From NCBI GenBank assembly GCA_052067355.1, contig JBQHQH010000003.1, positions 163,883 through 227,882 on the forward strand: a DNA stretch of 64,000 nt, given 5' to 3'. Below, piece after piece: positions 51,512-59,829 of this stretch. How positions within the stretch are numbered: position 1 is the first letter of the stretch; every line of letters begins with the position of its first letter. This DNA is from CABMKH01 sp040797625 (GTDB lineage: Bacteria; Bacillota; Clostridia; Tissierellales; Tissierellaceae). The position numbers were made by a program, and so were the translations under genes. The notes below the pieces were generated by a model, which searched no databases, was not told where the DNA came from, and saw only the letters and a list, made by a program, of their open reading frames with translations.

Positions 51512-53182
51512 GTGAAGACAGACGTACAAATAGCCCAAGAGGCAAAGATGTTGCACATTGGTAAAATAGCAGAAAAGTTAGGGATAGGAGAAGACGATCT
51601 AATTCAGTATGGAAAATATAAGGCCAAGGTATCCCTAGACGTCTTAGAGAGAAACAAGGACAAAGAAGATGGCAAATTGGTATTAGTAACAGCTATAAGT
51701 CCAACTCCTGCAGGAGAGGGAAAGACTACCACTAATATAGGCTTATCTATGGGGTTAAACAAGATAGGTAAGACAGCTCTAACAGCTATAAGAGAACCAT
51801 CCCTAGGGCCTAGTTTTGGAATAAAAGGTGGAGCAGCAGGTGGAGGATATGCCCAAGTAGTGCCTATGGAAGATATAAATCTTCATTTTACAGGAGATTT
51901 CCATGCTATAACTACAGCTCACAACCTAATATCAGCATTATTGGATAATCACATTCAACAAGGCAATGAATTAGGTATTGACCCAAGGAGAATAGTTTGG
52001 AAAAGGGTATTGGATATGAATGATAGGGCTCTAAGGAACATAGTAGTAGGTCTTGGTGGTAGGACAAATGGAGTGCCTAGAGAAGATGGATTTGATATAA
52101 CAGTAGCATCAGAAATAATGGCAATATTCTGTTTAGCTAAAGACCTAGAGGATTTGAAAGAAAGAGTTAGTAGAATACTTATAGCATATAAATATGACGG
52201 AAGCCCAGTATTTGTAGAGGATATAAAAGCTCAAGGGGCAGTAGCCTTGATAATGAAAGATGCCATGGCTCCAAACCTAGTTCAAACTCTAGAAAATACA
52301 CCAGCATTGATACATGGTGGACCATTTGCCAATATAGCTCATGGATGTAATTCTATAATAGCTACTAAAATGTCACTAAAATTAGCTGAATACACCATAA
52401 CAGAAGCTGGTTTTGGTGCAGATTTAGGAGCGGAAAAGTTCTTCGATATAAAATCTAGATTAGGGAATTTAAAGCCAGATGCAGCTGTGATAGTAGGTAC
52501 TGTAAGGGCATTAAAACATCATGGTGGAGCTAAGAAAGAAGAGTTAGGAATAGAGAACTTAGAACAGTTGGCAAATGGATTTGAAAATCTAGAGAAACAT
52601 ATAGAGAATATAAATAAATTTGGAGTTCCAGCTATAGTAGCCATAAATAAATTTCCTACAGATACAGATGCAGAATTAAACTACGTACTAGAAAGATGTA
52701 GAGAACTAGGTGCAGAAGCCGTACTATCAGAAGTATGGGGAAAAGGTGGAGACGGTGGAGTAGAAATGGCAAAGGCAGTAGTAAGAGTATGTGAAACCAA
52801 AGAATCTAAATTTAAACCTATATATGATGTAGAAGAAAGTATAGAAGAGAAGATAGAGAAAATAGCCAAGGAAGTATATGGTGCAGATGGAGTAGACTTT
52901 ACAAAATCCTGTAAGAAACAGATAAAGAATATAGAGAATATGGGACTTGATAAGATGCCTATCTGTATGGCAAAGACACAATACTCATTCTCAGATGATC
53001 CTACACTATTAGGGAGACCAAAGGGATTTAAAATTACAGTTAGGGATATAAGAGTATCCAATGGAGCAGGATTTTTAGTAGCATTAACTGGAGATATAAT
53101 GACTATGCCGGGGCTTCCAAAGGTTCCAGCAGCTAATAATATAGATATATTGCCTAGTGGTGAAATCATAGGATTATTTTAG
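51512..53182 (+). CDS. fhs: formate-tetrahydrofolate ligase
   Basis: Reversibly joins formate and THF with ATP to give 10-formyl-THF; in amino-acid fermenters it can run backwards to make ATP. 556 residues. P-loop ISPTPAGEGKTTTNIGL, then REPSLGPSFGIKGGAAGGGYAQV-type block (PSLGPSFGIKGGAAGGG), and HGGPFANIAHGCNS. The ATG at 51506 is 1 base from the GAGGGGG site, while the GTG at 51512 is 7 bases away and gives the usual MKTDVQIAQEAK start. Placement between hutI and fchA links it to disposal of the formimino carbon. Confidence 0.97.
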   Translation: MKTDVQIAQEAKMLHIGKIAEKLGIGEDDLIQYGKYKAKVSLDVLERNKDKEDGKLVLVTAISPTPAGEGKTTTNIGLSMGLNKIGKTALTAIREPSLGPSFGIKGGAAGGGYAQVVPMEDINLHFTGDFHAITTAHNLISALLDNHIQQGNELGIDPRRIVWKRVLDMNDRALRNIVVGLGGRTNGVPREDGFDITVASEIMAIFCLAKDLEDLKERVSRILIAYKYDGSPVFVEDIKAQGAVALIMKDAMAPNLVQTLENTPALIHGGPFANIAHGCNSIIATKMSLKLAEYTITEAGFGADLGAEKFFDIKSRLGNLKPDAAVIVGTVRALKHHGGAKKEELGIENLEQLANGFENLEKHIENINKFGVPAIVAINKFPTDTDAELNYVLERCRELGAEAVLSEVWGKGGDGGVEMAKAVVRVCETKESKFKPIYDVEESIEEKIEKIAKEVYGADGVDFTKSCKKQIKNIENMGLDKMPICMAKTQYSFSDDPTLLGRPKGFKITVRDIRVSNGAGFLVALTGDIMTMPGLPKVPAANNIDILPSGEIIGLF

Positions 53183-53210
53183 GAATATGGCAAGATAAAA
53201 GGAGGATATT

Positions 53211-53852
53211 ATGTTAGTTGAAAAGACTGTAAGGGAATTTATCAAAGAAGCTGGAAGCGATAGTCCAACACCTGGAGGAGGTAGTGTTTCTGCACTAGCA
53301 GGAAGCTTAGGTGCAGCATTGACTACTATGGTAGCTAATTTGTCTTTTGACAAAAAGGCATATAAAGAGTTAGATGCGGATATTAAAGAAGAGTTCGATA
53401 AAAATTATGATATCCTTTTAGAATTGACAGAAAAATTAAAAGATATAGTAGATGAAGATTCTACAGCTTTTGATGGAGTTATGTTGGCATTTAAACTACC
53501 CAAAGAGACAGAAGAACAGAAAAGCATTAGAAGGGATGCCATTCAAAAGGGATATATAAAGGCCATGGAAGTTCCAAATAGATGTGCAGATCTATGTTTA
53601 GAGACATTGAAGTTGCAAAAGATATTTGCAGACTATGGAAATATCAATGCAATAACTGATGTAGGAGTAGGTTCTCTTTTATCATATTCTGGACTAGAAG
53701 GAGCTCTATTAAATGTAAAGATAAATCTATTGAGCATAAAAGATGAAGCATATAGAAAAGGTATAGAAGATAAGATGATAAAGTCTCTAGAAGAGGGTAA
53801 AGCTTTAAAAGAAGAAATACTTTCCATAGTATATAGAAGATTGGAAGAATAG
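53211..53852 (+). CDS. fchA: formimidoyltetrahydrofolate cyclodeaminase
   Basis: Releases ammonia from 5-formimino-THF to give 5,10-methenyl-THF. 213 residues, all-helical. SPTPGGGSVSALAGSLGAAL at residues 17-36 is the folate-site signature; ADYGNINAITDVGVGSLL is also typical. AAGGAGG precedes the ATG. It takes the product of FtcD. FolD, needed to connect methenyl-THF with the formyl-THF used by Fhs, is not in this window. Confidence 0.93.
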   Translation: MLVEKTVREFIKEAGSDSPTPGGGSVSALAGSLGAALTTMVANLSFDKKAYKELDADIKEEFDKNYDILLELTEKLKDIVDEDSTAFDGVMLAFKLPKETEEQKSIRRDAIQKGYIKAMEVPNRCADLCLETLKLQKIFADYGNINAITDVGVGSLLSYSGLEGALLNVKINLLSIKDEAYRKGIEDKMIKSLEEGKALKEEILSIVYRRLEE

Positions 53853-53857
53853 AAATA

Positions 53858-53903
53858 GAGAGGGGGCCGTTTCATAACTAATTAGTTATGAAACGGTCCC
53901 TTC
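53858..53903 (+). terminator. fchA terminator
   Basis: Near-perfect inverted repeat of over 20 bp centred on AACTAATTAGTT, with G-T pairs near the base (GGGGCCGTTTC against GAAACGGTCCC). A very stable hairpin, with only CTTCTAGTG after it. Confidence 0.75.
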
Positions 53904-53967
53904 TAGTGTTGTATTTAGGAAATAATTAAATATTGATAAAATAAAAAAATCTCTTATATACATGAAT

Positions 53968-54028
53968 AAGAACCTCCTTGATTATGGTTTTGGCGATAAT
54001 TCCATTAAACCAAAAGAGGTTCTTTTTT
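53968..54028 (+). terminator. stand-alone composite hairpin with T run
   Basis: AAGAACCTC pairs with GAGGTTCTT, and next to it TTTTGG (53988) pairs with CCAAAA (54010); six T follow. No gene lies between this and the fchA terminator, so it may end a small RNA, or be a mobile-element end. Confidence 0.5.
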
Positions 54029-54192
54029 CATTACTTAAATCTTATCATCTCAACTAGTAATTATTATTTTGAGGTAACACTAGAAGTAGAGATGTCCTAC
54101 TTTTTTTATTCTATAGTAACACTTTAGCTAGTCCACAATATACTAGTATTGGGAAAGCTTTTTCTCAAAACAAAATAAGAAAGGTGAAAATA

Positions 54193-54576
54193 ATGGGCTA
54201 CGAAAAAATAGTGGATTACGAACAAGTAATTGGGAGAAAACTAACATGCAATGGTCCAATAGAAATAGGTGCAACATGCGTAACACAAATAGATGGAAGA
54301 TTTTTCTTACTTGTAGAAATAGAAATTGGAGTTGTGGACAATGAGAGAGAAGAAGTAATTATATTTGAAATAACAGCAGCAGAAGCAGCAGCACTAATAG
54401 CAGCGGGAGTTATGCGTTGCCAAATAGTTACTACAATTCCTACTCCAGGTTCAGGTGAGGAAGTAAACCTTATTTGTGTGTTTGTAGTAGGTCAAAATGC
54501 ATTCTTGGTGTTTAATGTTGAAAATGCAACTGACCGCCTAGTTCTAGTTAGAGTGCCTTTATGTACTATCGCTTAA
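54193..54576 (+). CDS. orphan conserved-looking protein, possibly spore- or envelope-associated
   Basis: I do not recognise this protein. 127 residues (start MGYEKIVDYEQV; an upstream ATG at 54184 is too near the AAAGG site), no signal peptide or clear transmembrane helix. It is acidic and beta-rich with alternating hydrophobic strands (FFLLVEIEIGVVD, EEVIIFEITAAEAAALIAAG, LICVFVVGQNAFLVFNVE) and five dispersed Cys (TCNG, ATCV, RCQI, ICVF, LCTI). Spaced Cys and this strand pattern recall small spore-coat or exosporium proteins, but that is only a guess. It stands alone between terminators and has its own upstream region. Confidence 0.7.
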   Translation: MGYEKIVDYEQVIGRKLTCNGPIEIGATCVTQIDGRFFLLVEIEIGVVDNEREEVIIFEITAAEAAALIAAGVMRCQIVTTIPTPGSGEEVNLICVFVVGQNAFLVFNVENATDRLVLVRVPLCTIA

Positions 54577-54607
54577 TATAGTGAGAGTTTACACCTATGG
54601 AGTAATT

Positions 54608-54637
54608 AGGCCAGGATTATTATTCCTGGCCTTTTTT
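54608..54637 (+). terminator. terminator of the orphan gene
   Basis: AGGCCAGGA and TCCTGGCCT with a 7-base loop, then six T residues. Confidence 0.92.
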
Positions 54638-54950
54638 ATAAATATAACATATTGTCCCCTTCTTATTTAGCCATATACAAGCTTAAAATGATGTATTAAT
54701 ATAATTGGATAGTATAATATGAAAGTCGCTTTAAAATGGAATACGTGGCTTAGAGGTACACATTACTATTTTGATGGTAGATTTTATATTCTGACCTTGT
54801 TTTTATACCGATTTATCGAAAAAAGGTTGAAAAACTATTTTAAAACAAATAAAATAGGTATTACCACCAAAGGTAATCTTAAAAAACACGTGCCACTCTG
54901 CATGCTATTCGTGTCATTTTAGTAAATTGTACAGAAATATATACACTTTC
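54638..54950. other. 313-base gap before the tRNA gene
   Basis: A 67-codon frame (54719-54922) has no ribosome site and an unconvincing composition. TATAAT sits at 54714, directly before its ATG, and ATTACC/GGTAAT makes a small hairpin near 54863-54880. A short RNA is possible; otherwise I see nothing. Confidence 0.35.
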
Positions 54951-54990
54951 AAAAAATAAAAAAGGCTGATTTTCAAAGTTATCAGCCTTT
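54951..54990 (-). terminator. tRNA-Pro terminator
   Basis: On the minus strand AAAGGCTGAT pairs with ATCAGCCTTT, followed by a TTTTTT-rich tail. Confidence 0.88.
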
Positions 54991-55004
54991 GTCGTCTTAT
55001 AAAA

Positions 55005-55081
55005 TGGTCGGGGTGAGAGGATTTGAACCCCCGGCCCCATGGTCCCAAACCACGTGCGCTACCAAACTGCGCTACACCCCG
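55005..55081 (-). tRNA. tRNA-Pro (anticodon TGG), CCA encoded
   Basis: Seventy-seven bases on the minus strand. Acceptor arm CGGGGTG with CACCCCG, D arm GCGC...GCGC, anticodon arm CGTGG-TTTGGGA-CCATG with TGG at 55045-55047, T loop TTCAAAT, and an encoded ACCA end. It has a -10-like TATAAT about 15 bases upstream and a strong terminator. Isolated, not in a tRNA cluster. Confidence 0.97.
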
Positions 55082-55096
55082 TTGTTTTTGACGACT

Positions 55097-55102
55097 ATTA
55101 TA
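55097..55102 (-). promoter_or_regulatory. -10 box of the tRNA-Pro gene
   Basis: TATAAT on the minus strand, 15 bases before the mature 5' end. The nearest -35-like TTGCAA is 22 bases upstream, too far. Confidence 0.45.
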
Positions 55103-55433
55103 GTATATGGGATAATGTGATTTATTGCAATACAATATAATAGTGAATATAAGGATTAAATAGCTAGTTTAGGAGTTTATATCAATATACATAGATAATA
55201 CAAAGTTTATCTTTAAATATCTCGTTATTAATATGTATTTTAAAGATTAAGCATAAAATATAGATTAAATATGCTTAAAAAACTAAAAAAATGTGGAGGG
55301 TTTTGGAAAAAATCATGTTTTTAAGGCTAAATCATTGCTGAAATTTAATAATTTTCTTAGAGGGAGATAGGATTATTTGTCGAATATATAAATGATCTCA
55401 AACTATAAAAGATAAAATTGAAGGGGGAGTAAT
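55103..55433. other. 331-base gap upstream of the TPR membrane protein
   Basis: AT-rich, no gene. Apart from the tRNA promoter region the only notable element is a Spo0A-box match at 55378-55384. Confidence 0.4.
55378..55384 (+). promoter_or_regulatory. Spo0A box candidate
   Basis: TGTCGAA in the context TTTGTCGAATATATAAATG, 50 bases before the TPR gene. Confidence 0.35.
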
Positions 55434-56171
55434 ATGCTTATAAGTAGAATTACACTTTTTATATCAACATTGACCATTTTGTTGATACTTTGGAAAGGAT
55501 TGAATTTAAGTTATCTGATGTCTGCTTTGATTACTTTAGCCATTATAATGATAGGATATATAATCATAGGCTTAAGAAGAAGTAATAAGAGGATAAATCT
55601 TTTAGATAAGGATTTAGATCCAGAGGCCTTTATTGAGGCTATTGAAAAGCAAAGGAAGATAACCGGCAAGAATAGACGAATTAATACATATTTGGATTAT
55701 GATCTAGTAGCAGGACTCATAAGTATGGGTAGATACGAAGAAGCAAAGGATATAATTGACAATATGAATATAAAGTATATACCTAAATGGAATGGAGCAT
55801 TGCTAGGATATTATAATAATAAAATGATCCTATTATATAATCTAGGAAAGAAAGATGAAGCTGATGAAATATTTGAAAAATACGTAAAGGCTTTTCCATT
55901 AAAAACTCCCACGCTAAAATACTTCATGAAAATTATATTGGCTGTAAAGAACTTTGAAGAGGGTAATTTTGAAGAATGCAAAGAACTATGTAATGAGTAT
56001 TTGAGCATCAATAAAAATAAACGAATAGAGTTAGAACTCTTATATATGTTGGCAGAGATAGATGAAGAACAAGGGGATATAGAGTCAGCTAGGGAAAAGT
56101 ATAATAAGATTGCAAAGGAAGGTAATAAGCTATATACTGCATTTAAGGCAAGGGAAAAGATTAGTGAGTGA
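55434..56171 (+). CDS. TPR-containing membrane protein
   Basis: 245 residues. Two N-terminal helices (about 5-22 and 27-47: MSALITLAIIMIGYIIIGL) anchor it; the rest is cytoplasmic and helical with TPR-like units (LVAGLISMGRYEEAKDIIDN, LLYNLGKKDEADEIFEKYVK, EGNFEECKELCNEYL, EEQGDIESAREKYNKIA). Likely a scaffold for protein contacts; partner unknown. AAGGGGGAG precedes the ATG. Next gene starts 26 bases after its stop. The upstream region holds a Spo0A-box match. Confidence 0.75.
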   Translation: MLISRITLFISTLTILLILWKGLNLSYLMSALITLAIIMIGYIIIGLRRSNKRINLLDKDLDPEAFIEAIEKQRKITGKNRRINTYLDYDLVAGLISMGRYEEAKDIIDNMNIKYIPKWNGALLGYYNNKMILLYNLGKKDEADEIFEKYVKAFPLKTPTLKYFMKIILAVKNFEEGNFEECKELCNEYLSINKNKRIELELLYMLAEIDEEQGDIESAREKYNKIAKEGNKLYTAFKAREKISE

Positions 56172-56197
56172 TATATTATGATAATGAGAGGGATAAT

Positions 56198-57136
56198 ATG
56201 TGTACAGGTATAAAAATAAATTATGAAGATGGTTGTGTCATGGGAAGGACTATGGATTATGAGGTTCCTTTAAATTATAATGTGTTATATTTACCAAGAA
56301 ATTATAATTTTTGCAATGATTTAATTGGTGATTCATTATATTCAAAATATAAGACATTAGGAATATGCTTTGAAAATCAAGACCCATTAAAAGACGGTAT
56401 AAATGAACATGGATTAATGGGCATTACTAATATCTTTTCAGGATTTAATCTTTATTCTAATCAGGTGAAACTAGAAAAGTTCAATATTTCTAGTTTGGAT
56501 TATTTCACTTACGCACTTACAAACTATAAATCTGTAGAGGAATTAATTGAAGACCTACCTAATATTCATATATCTAAAAAAGATCATAGGGGAGAAAATG
56601 TAATATCCCCAGATTTTCATTTTATGTTTGCTGATTCTACTAAAAGATGCATCATTATTGAACCTAAAAGAGGAGAATTGATGTATTATGAAAATACATA
56701 TGATGTAATGACCAATTCACCAGGCTTTAAATCACATGTTAGAAGATTAAATCAAATTTTAGATTTAGATAATCTTGAAGGTTTTAACTCTGCTAAAAAC
56801 TTGCCAGGAGGATATGACCCTGTTTCTAGGTTTATTAAGGCCTTTTATTTGACTAAAATGAATATTAAGCCCAACAATTCTAAAGAAGCACTTTCATATT
56901 TTTATAATATAATGGGTGCCATGACTATGCCAAATGGATTTGTCAGAAACAAAAAGTATAATTATACTACTTATACTAGATATATTTGTTCCTACGATTC
57001 AAAACATAAGCTACTAACTGTAAAATCCCATACAAATCCAACAGTCTATCAATTAGGATTTGAAGACATAGAAGATGAAAATAAAAGACAAGCATTTTTC
57101 CTAGATACAGATTTTGTCGCAGAGAAGTTAAGATAA
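56198..57136 (+). CDS. choloylglycine hydrolase / penicillin V acylase family amidase
   Basis: Ntn-hydrolase of 312 residues. The start at 56198 gives Met-Cys-Thr-Gly, where Cys2 becomes the N-terminal nucleophile after Met removal; GAGAGGG lies 5 bases upstream. The frame opens at 56168, but that start would hide the Cys. Further family marks: GRTMDYEVPL (Arg and Asp), VMTNSPGFKSHVRRLNQI (Asn) and PGGYDPVSRFIKAFYL (Arg). Substrates of the family include bile salts, penicillin V and acyl-homoserine lactones; which applies here cannot be told. No signal peptide. A broken partial copy lies at 59577. Confidence 0.92.
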   Translation: MCTGIKINYEDGCVMGRTMDYEVPLNYNVLYLPRNYNFCNDLIGDSLYSKYKTLGICFENQDPLKDGINEHGLMGITNIFSGFNLYSNQVKLEKFNISSLDYFTYALTNYKSVEELIEDLPNIHISKKDHRGENVISPDFHFMFADSTKRCIIIEPKRGELMYYENTYDVMTNSPGFKSHVRRLNQILDLDNLEGFNSAKNLPGGYDPVSRFIKAFYLTKMNIKPNNSKEALSYFYNIMGAMTMPNGFVRNKKYNYTTYTRYICSYDSKHKLLTVKSHTNPTVYQLGFEDIEDENKRQAFFLDTDFVAEKLR

Positions 57137-57172
57137 TTAGGGATTTTGTAGAAATTGAGGATGATGGATATA

Positions 57173-57574
57173 ATGAAAAAAACAATTAGGAAAAGTATTT
57201 TTGAAGTAATTTTAACTATGCTTATACTTTCCATTATTTATTATGGGATAGATGGTATTCCTTTAGCTGGACTTCCTAAGGAGAAGGATGTTTCTTATAT
57301 CGAAATATATAGTGCTAGTTTGGATGAGATGCGGATATGCACCGAATCAGAAGATATCGAAAAGTGTGTTAAGATCGTACATCTTTTAAATTATAAATTT
57401 GGAACTTCTAAACAAGGGCCACCTCTAATAACCATTACATACCATTTAAAAGATGGGGAAAAGTTAAGTATTTCTGCTAACGATAATACTGTATATTGGA
57501 AAGGTAAAGCCCATACCATTAAAGATGATAATGGGGATTTTTTTGTGAGTGTAATTGAAGGTATGTTTTTTTGA
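57173..57574 (+). CDS. small membrane-anchored protein of unknown function
   Basis: About 133 residues (MKKTIRKSIFEVIL...). One N-terminal helix at about 8-28 (FEVILTMLILSIIYYGIDGI) is followed by a beta-rich domain: VSYIEIYSAS, PPLITITYHLKDGEKLSISA, NTVYWKGKAHTI. Starts at 57155 (TTG), 57161, 57164 or 57173 are possible; no ribosome site decides. It lies between the amidase and an ECF sigma/anti-sigma pair and may be a lipid- or peptide-sensing accessory; this is inference. Possibly related to small Firmicute DUF proteins found near sigma factors. Confidence 0.6.
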   Translation: MKKTIRKSIFEVILTMLILSIIYYGIDGIPLAGLPKEKDVSYIEIYSASLDEMRICTESEDIEKCVKIVHLLNYKFGTSKQGPPLITITYHLKDGEKLSISANDNTVYWKGKAHTIKDDNGDFFVSVIEGMFF

Positions 57575-57674
57575 TGGATGATATAATTGAAAAAATGATG
57601 ATTAGAGTATAGTAATTGAAATTAATGAGTAGATGATTAACATCTATTCATTTTTTAAGTATTTTATAAAGACT

Positions 57675-57698
57675 TGTAACGAAATCATAATTTCATAC
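57675..57698 (+). promoter_or_regulatory. possible autoregulated ECF promoter
   Basis: TGTAAC at 57675, like ECF -35 boxes, with CATAC at 57694. The 13-base spacing is shorter than usual, so this is tentative. Confidence 0.3.
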
Positions 57699-57721
57699 AC
57701 TTATTAATAGGAGGTGATGAC

Positions 57722-58210
57722 GTGCAGGATCTTGAGGAACTTTATAACGAGTATTTTCAAACAGTTTATAAATATCTATTTTGTCTTACATATAATGCTG
57801 ATTTATCTGAGGAATTGACTCAAGAAACCTTTTATCAAGCTATGAAAACCTATGATAAATTTAGAGGTGATTCTAAAGTTTCAGTTTGGCTTTGTCAGAT
57901 TGCAAAATATTTATGGTATAAGGAGTATAGAAAAAGAAACCGGCAAAGTTTAAAACCAATAGATGAGATTTCAGATAGTTTACCAGCGAAAGAAAATATT
58001 GAAATAGATATTCTGGCAACCGAATCCAAGATTGAACTGTATCAAATGATTCAGACATTAGATGAAAAGACTAGAGAGGTCATACATTTAAGACTTACTG
58101 GAGAATTAAGCTTTAAAGAAATAGGTGAGATCTTAAATAGAAATGAGACATGGGCACGCGTTACCTTTTATAGAGGGAAACAGAAACTTGCAAAGGAGGT
58201 TATGAAATGA
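57722..58210 (+). CDS. ECF-family RNA polymerase sigma factor
   Basis: 162 residues with region 2 (LYNEYFQTVYKYLFCLTYNADLSEELTQETF, promoter melting) and region 4 (TREVIHLRLTGELSFKEIGEILNRNETWARVTFYRGKQKL, with helix-turn-helix); region 3 is absent as in all ECF factors. GTG start with a perfect AGGAGGTGAT site. It overlaps the zinc-finger anti-sigma gene by 4 bases. Its target promoters probably include its own. Confidence 0.93.
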   Translation: MQDLEELYNEYFQTVYKYLFCLTYNADLSEELTQETFYQAMKTYDKFRGDSKVSVWLCQIAKYLWYKEYRKRNRQSLKPIDEISDSLPAKENIEIDILATESKIELYQMIQTLDEKTREVIHLRLTGELSFKEIGEILNRNETWARVTFYRGKQKLAKEVMK

Positions 58211-59160
58211 ATAATAAATTGACATGTAATATCATTCAAGATTTATTTCCAAATTATATAGAAAAACTGACCAGTGATGAAACAAATCATGCAATAGAAT
58301 ATCATCTGAGTACTTGTACAACATGCAAAGAAGTATATGAACATATGACTTTAGATATTGATGTGGAAAAAGCACCAACAATAGAGCTAAAGTTTCTCAA
58401 AAAAATAAAAAGAACTAGAATACTTGCAGCTGTGTTGACTATAGTCCTTACTTTGTTTTTAGCCTACTTTATTTATAACTCAGAATATAAGTATACAAAT
58501 GCAAAAAGCAGTCTAGCAATGGCAATTACAGATTTCACTTCACCATTTAAAAGTGCAGTAGATGCATATGTATTGGAGACACAAGAAATAGATGGAGCCT
58601 TAATTTCATCATTTAAAGATAGAACTAAATCAAATGTAAATGGTGTAGCTGTTCTAAAGAAGGGATTCAATCAAAGATATAGAATAATTAATGCTAAAAT
58701 AAGTCCTGCTAAATATTCTTCAGTTGTACAAATTCATCAAATTAGAATTAAAGATGAGCCATATTATGTAATTAATGGCTATAATCTTTCTGATGAAATC
58801 AAGTACTATGGACTTGATTATAATGTATATTTACAACCAGGAAATCTAGCTAAAGATAGAGTTAGAGAAACCATTAAATTTAATATTGAAAATCAACAGT
58901 TCATGGATATTTTTAGCATAGGAGAAATAGAAAGTCTTTTAAAAAATACTGTAGATTATACATTTTATGATGCACGCATTTGGCAGACTTCTTTGTATGA
59001 TGCAGAAGGAAATGAAATCACTGAAGATTTTATAATTGAAGATAATATCAATGGTCCAAAAGGTACGATTGGAAAAGCAGAGTTATCGATACTTTACTGG
59101 GTTATAGGCATTATTTTAGGTATAGGTCTTATAATTACAAGATATTTTTTGACCATGTAA
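58207..59160 (+). CDS. zinc-finger transmembrane anti-sigma factor
   Basis: 317 residues. The N-terminal 45 residues form a zf-HC2 module: EYHLSTCTTCKEVYEHM has His-x3-Cys-x2-Cys. A helix at about 72-92 (ILAAVLTIVLTLFLAYFIYN) leads to an extracytoplasmic domain of about 200 residues, and a second helix (ILYWVIGIILGIGLIITRYF) closes the protein. ATGA overlap with the sigma gene shows coupling. The outer domain likely receives the envelope signal. No recognisable protease-site motif. Confidence 0.88.
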   Translation: MNNKLTCNIIQDLFPNYIEKLTSDETNHAIEYHLSTCTTCKEVYEHMTLDIDVEKAPTIELKFLKKIKRTRILAAVLTIVLTLFLAYFIYNSEYKYTNAKSSLAMAITDFTSPFKSAVDAYVLETQEIDGALISSFKDRTKSNVNGVAVLKKGFNQRYRIINAKISPAKYSSVVQIHQIRIKDEPYYVINGYNLSDEIKYYGLDYNVYLQPGNLAKDRVRETIKFNIENQQFMDIFSIGEIESLLKNTVDYTFYDARIWQTSLYDAEGNEITEDFIIEDNINGPKGTIGKAELSILYWVIGIILGIGLIITRYFLTM

Positions 59161-59436
59161 GCCTATGAAATATGATAGATGTTTTAAAGGTGAATAGTTG
59201 TAGAATTATATGTAGTAATTAGAAATAGATTAATAGAAGTGAAAATATTGGTTAAAGAAATATATAAACTTAAGAAGAAACAGAAAATTGGAGATAAAGA
59301 AGGTATTTCAGTACAATTTAGTGATATACTTAAGGATAATGTTTAAGATGGAAATAAAAAATGGATTAGATGTTTAATTCTACATATTTAAGACAATTAA
59401 TATGATATAAATTTTATGGTAAAAGGAGCTGATATC
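59161..59436. other. 276-base gap after the anti-sigma gene
   Basis: A 35-codon frame at 59239-59346 (VKILVKEIYKLKKKQKIG...) has no ribosome site; it may be a gene relic. No terminator or RNA is recognised. Confidence 0.3.
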
Positions 59437-59577
59437 ATGGAAATAACAGTGAGGGCAATACCAGATGGAATGTCAACAATGGCTACAATATTATCATTTC
59501 TTGTGCTTGGAGTAGGCATATATTTAATATTTTTACTTATAAAAGCGCTACAAGTATATATAAAAAAGAATTCTTAA
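59437..59577 (+). CDS. 46-residue single-helix membrane protein
   Basis: Reads MEITVRAIPDGMSTMATILS, then a helix (FLVLGVGIYLIFLLIKAL) and a Lys-rich end. AAAAGGAG lies 8 bases before the ATG, which is better than for most small frames here. N-out or N-in orientation with a positive C-terminus suggests the tail is cytoplasmic. Unknown function. Its stop codon lies exactly where the broken amidase copy starts. Confidence 0.6.
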   Translation: MEITVRAIPDGMSTMATILSFLVLGVGIYLIFLLIKALQVYIKKNS

Positions 59578-59755
59578 GTTATAATGTATTATATTTACCT
59601 AGAAATTATAATTTCTGTAATGGTGTAATAAACAATATATTATATTCAAAATATAAGGCAATGGGGATACGATTTTTAAATCAGAAAAGTTCAATATTTC
59701 TAGTTTGGATTACTTTACATATGCAATTGCAAACTACAAGTTAGTATAGGAATTA
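59577..59755 (+). pseudogene. broken partial copy of the choloylglycine-hydrolase-family gene
   Basis: 59578-59692 matches the region from about 56274 to 56379 of the intact gene (shared TTCAAAATATAAG, GAAATTATAATTT), and 59692-59755 matches about 56472-56545 (shared GAAAAGTTCAATATTTCTAG). About 92 bases between the two blocks are missing, which breaks the frame, and both ends of the gene are absent. Confidence 0.85.
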
Positions 59756-59829
59756 GGGGATTACTAATATTATTATAAGTGTTTATATTGTTGATTAAGA
59801 AAATTGGGCAGCAGATTTGATATTAAAAG

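Noticed and set aside
54719..54922. 67-codon frame before tRNA-Pro
   Set aside because: No ribosome site, -10-like TATAAT directly abuts the ATG, and the sequence looks random. A small RNA is more likely than a protein if anything is transcribed.
59239..59346. 35-codon frame VKILVKEIYKLKKK...
   Set aside because: GTG start without ribosome site and no partner; at most a relic.
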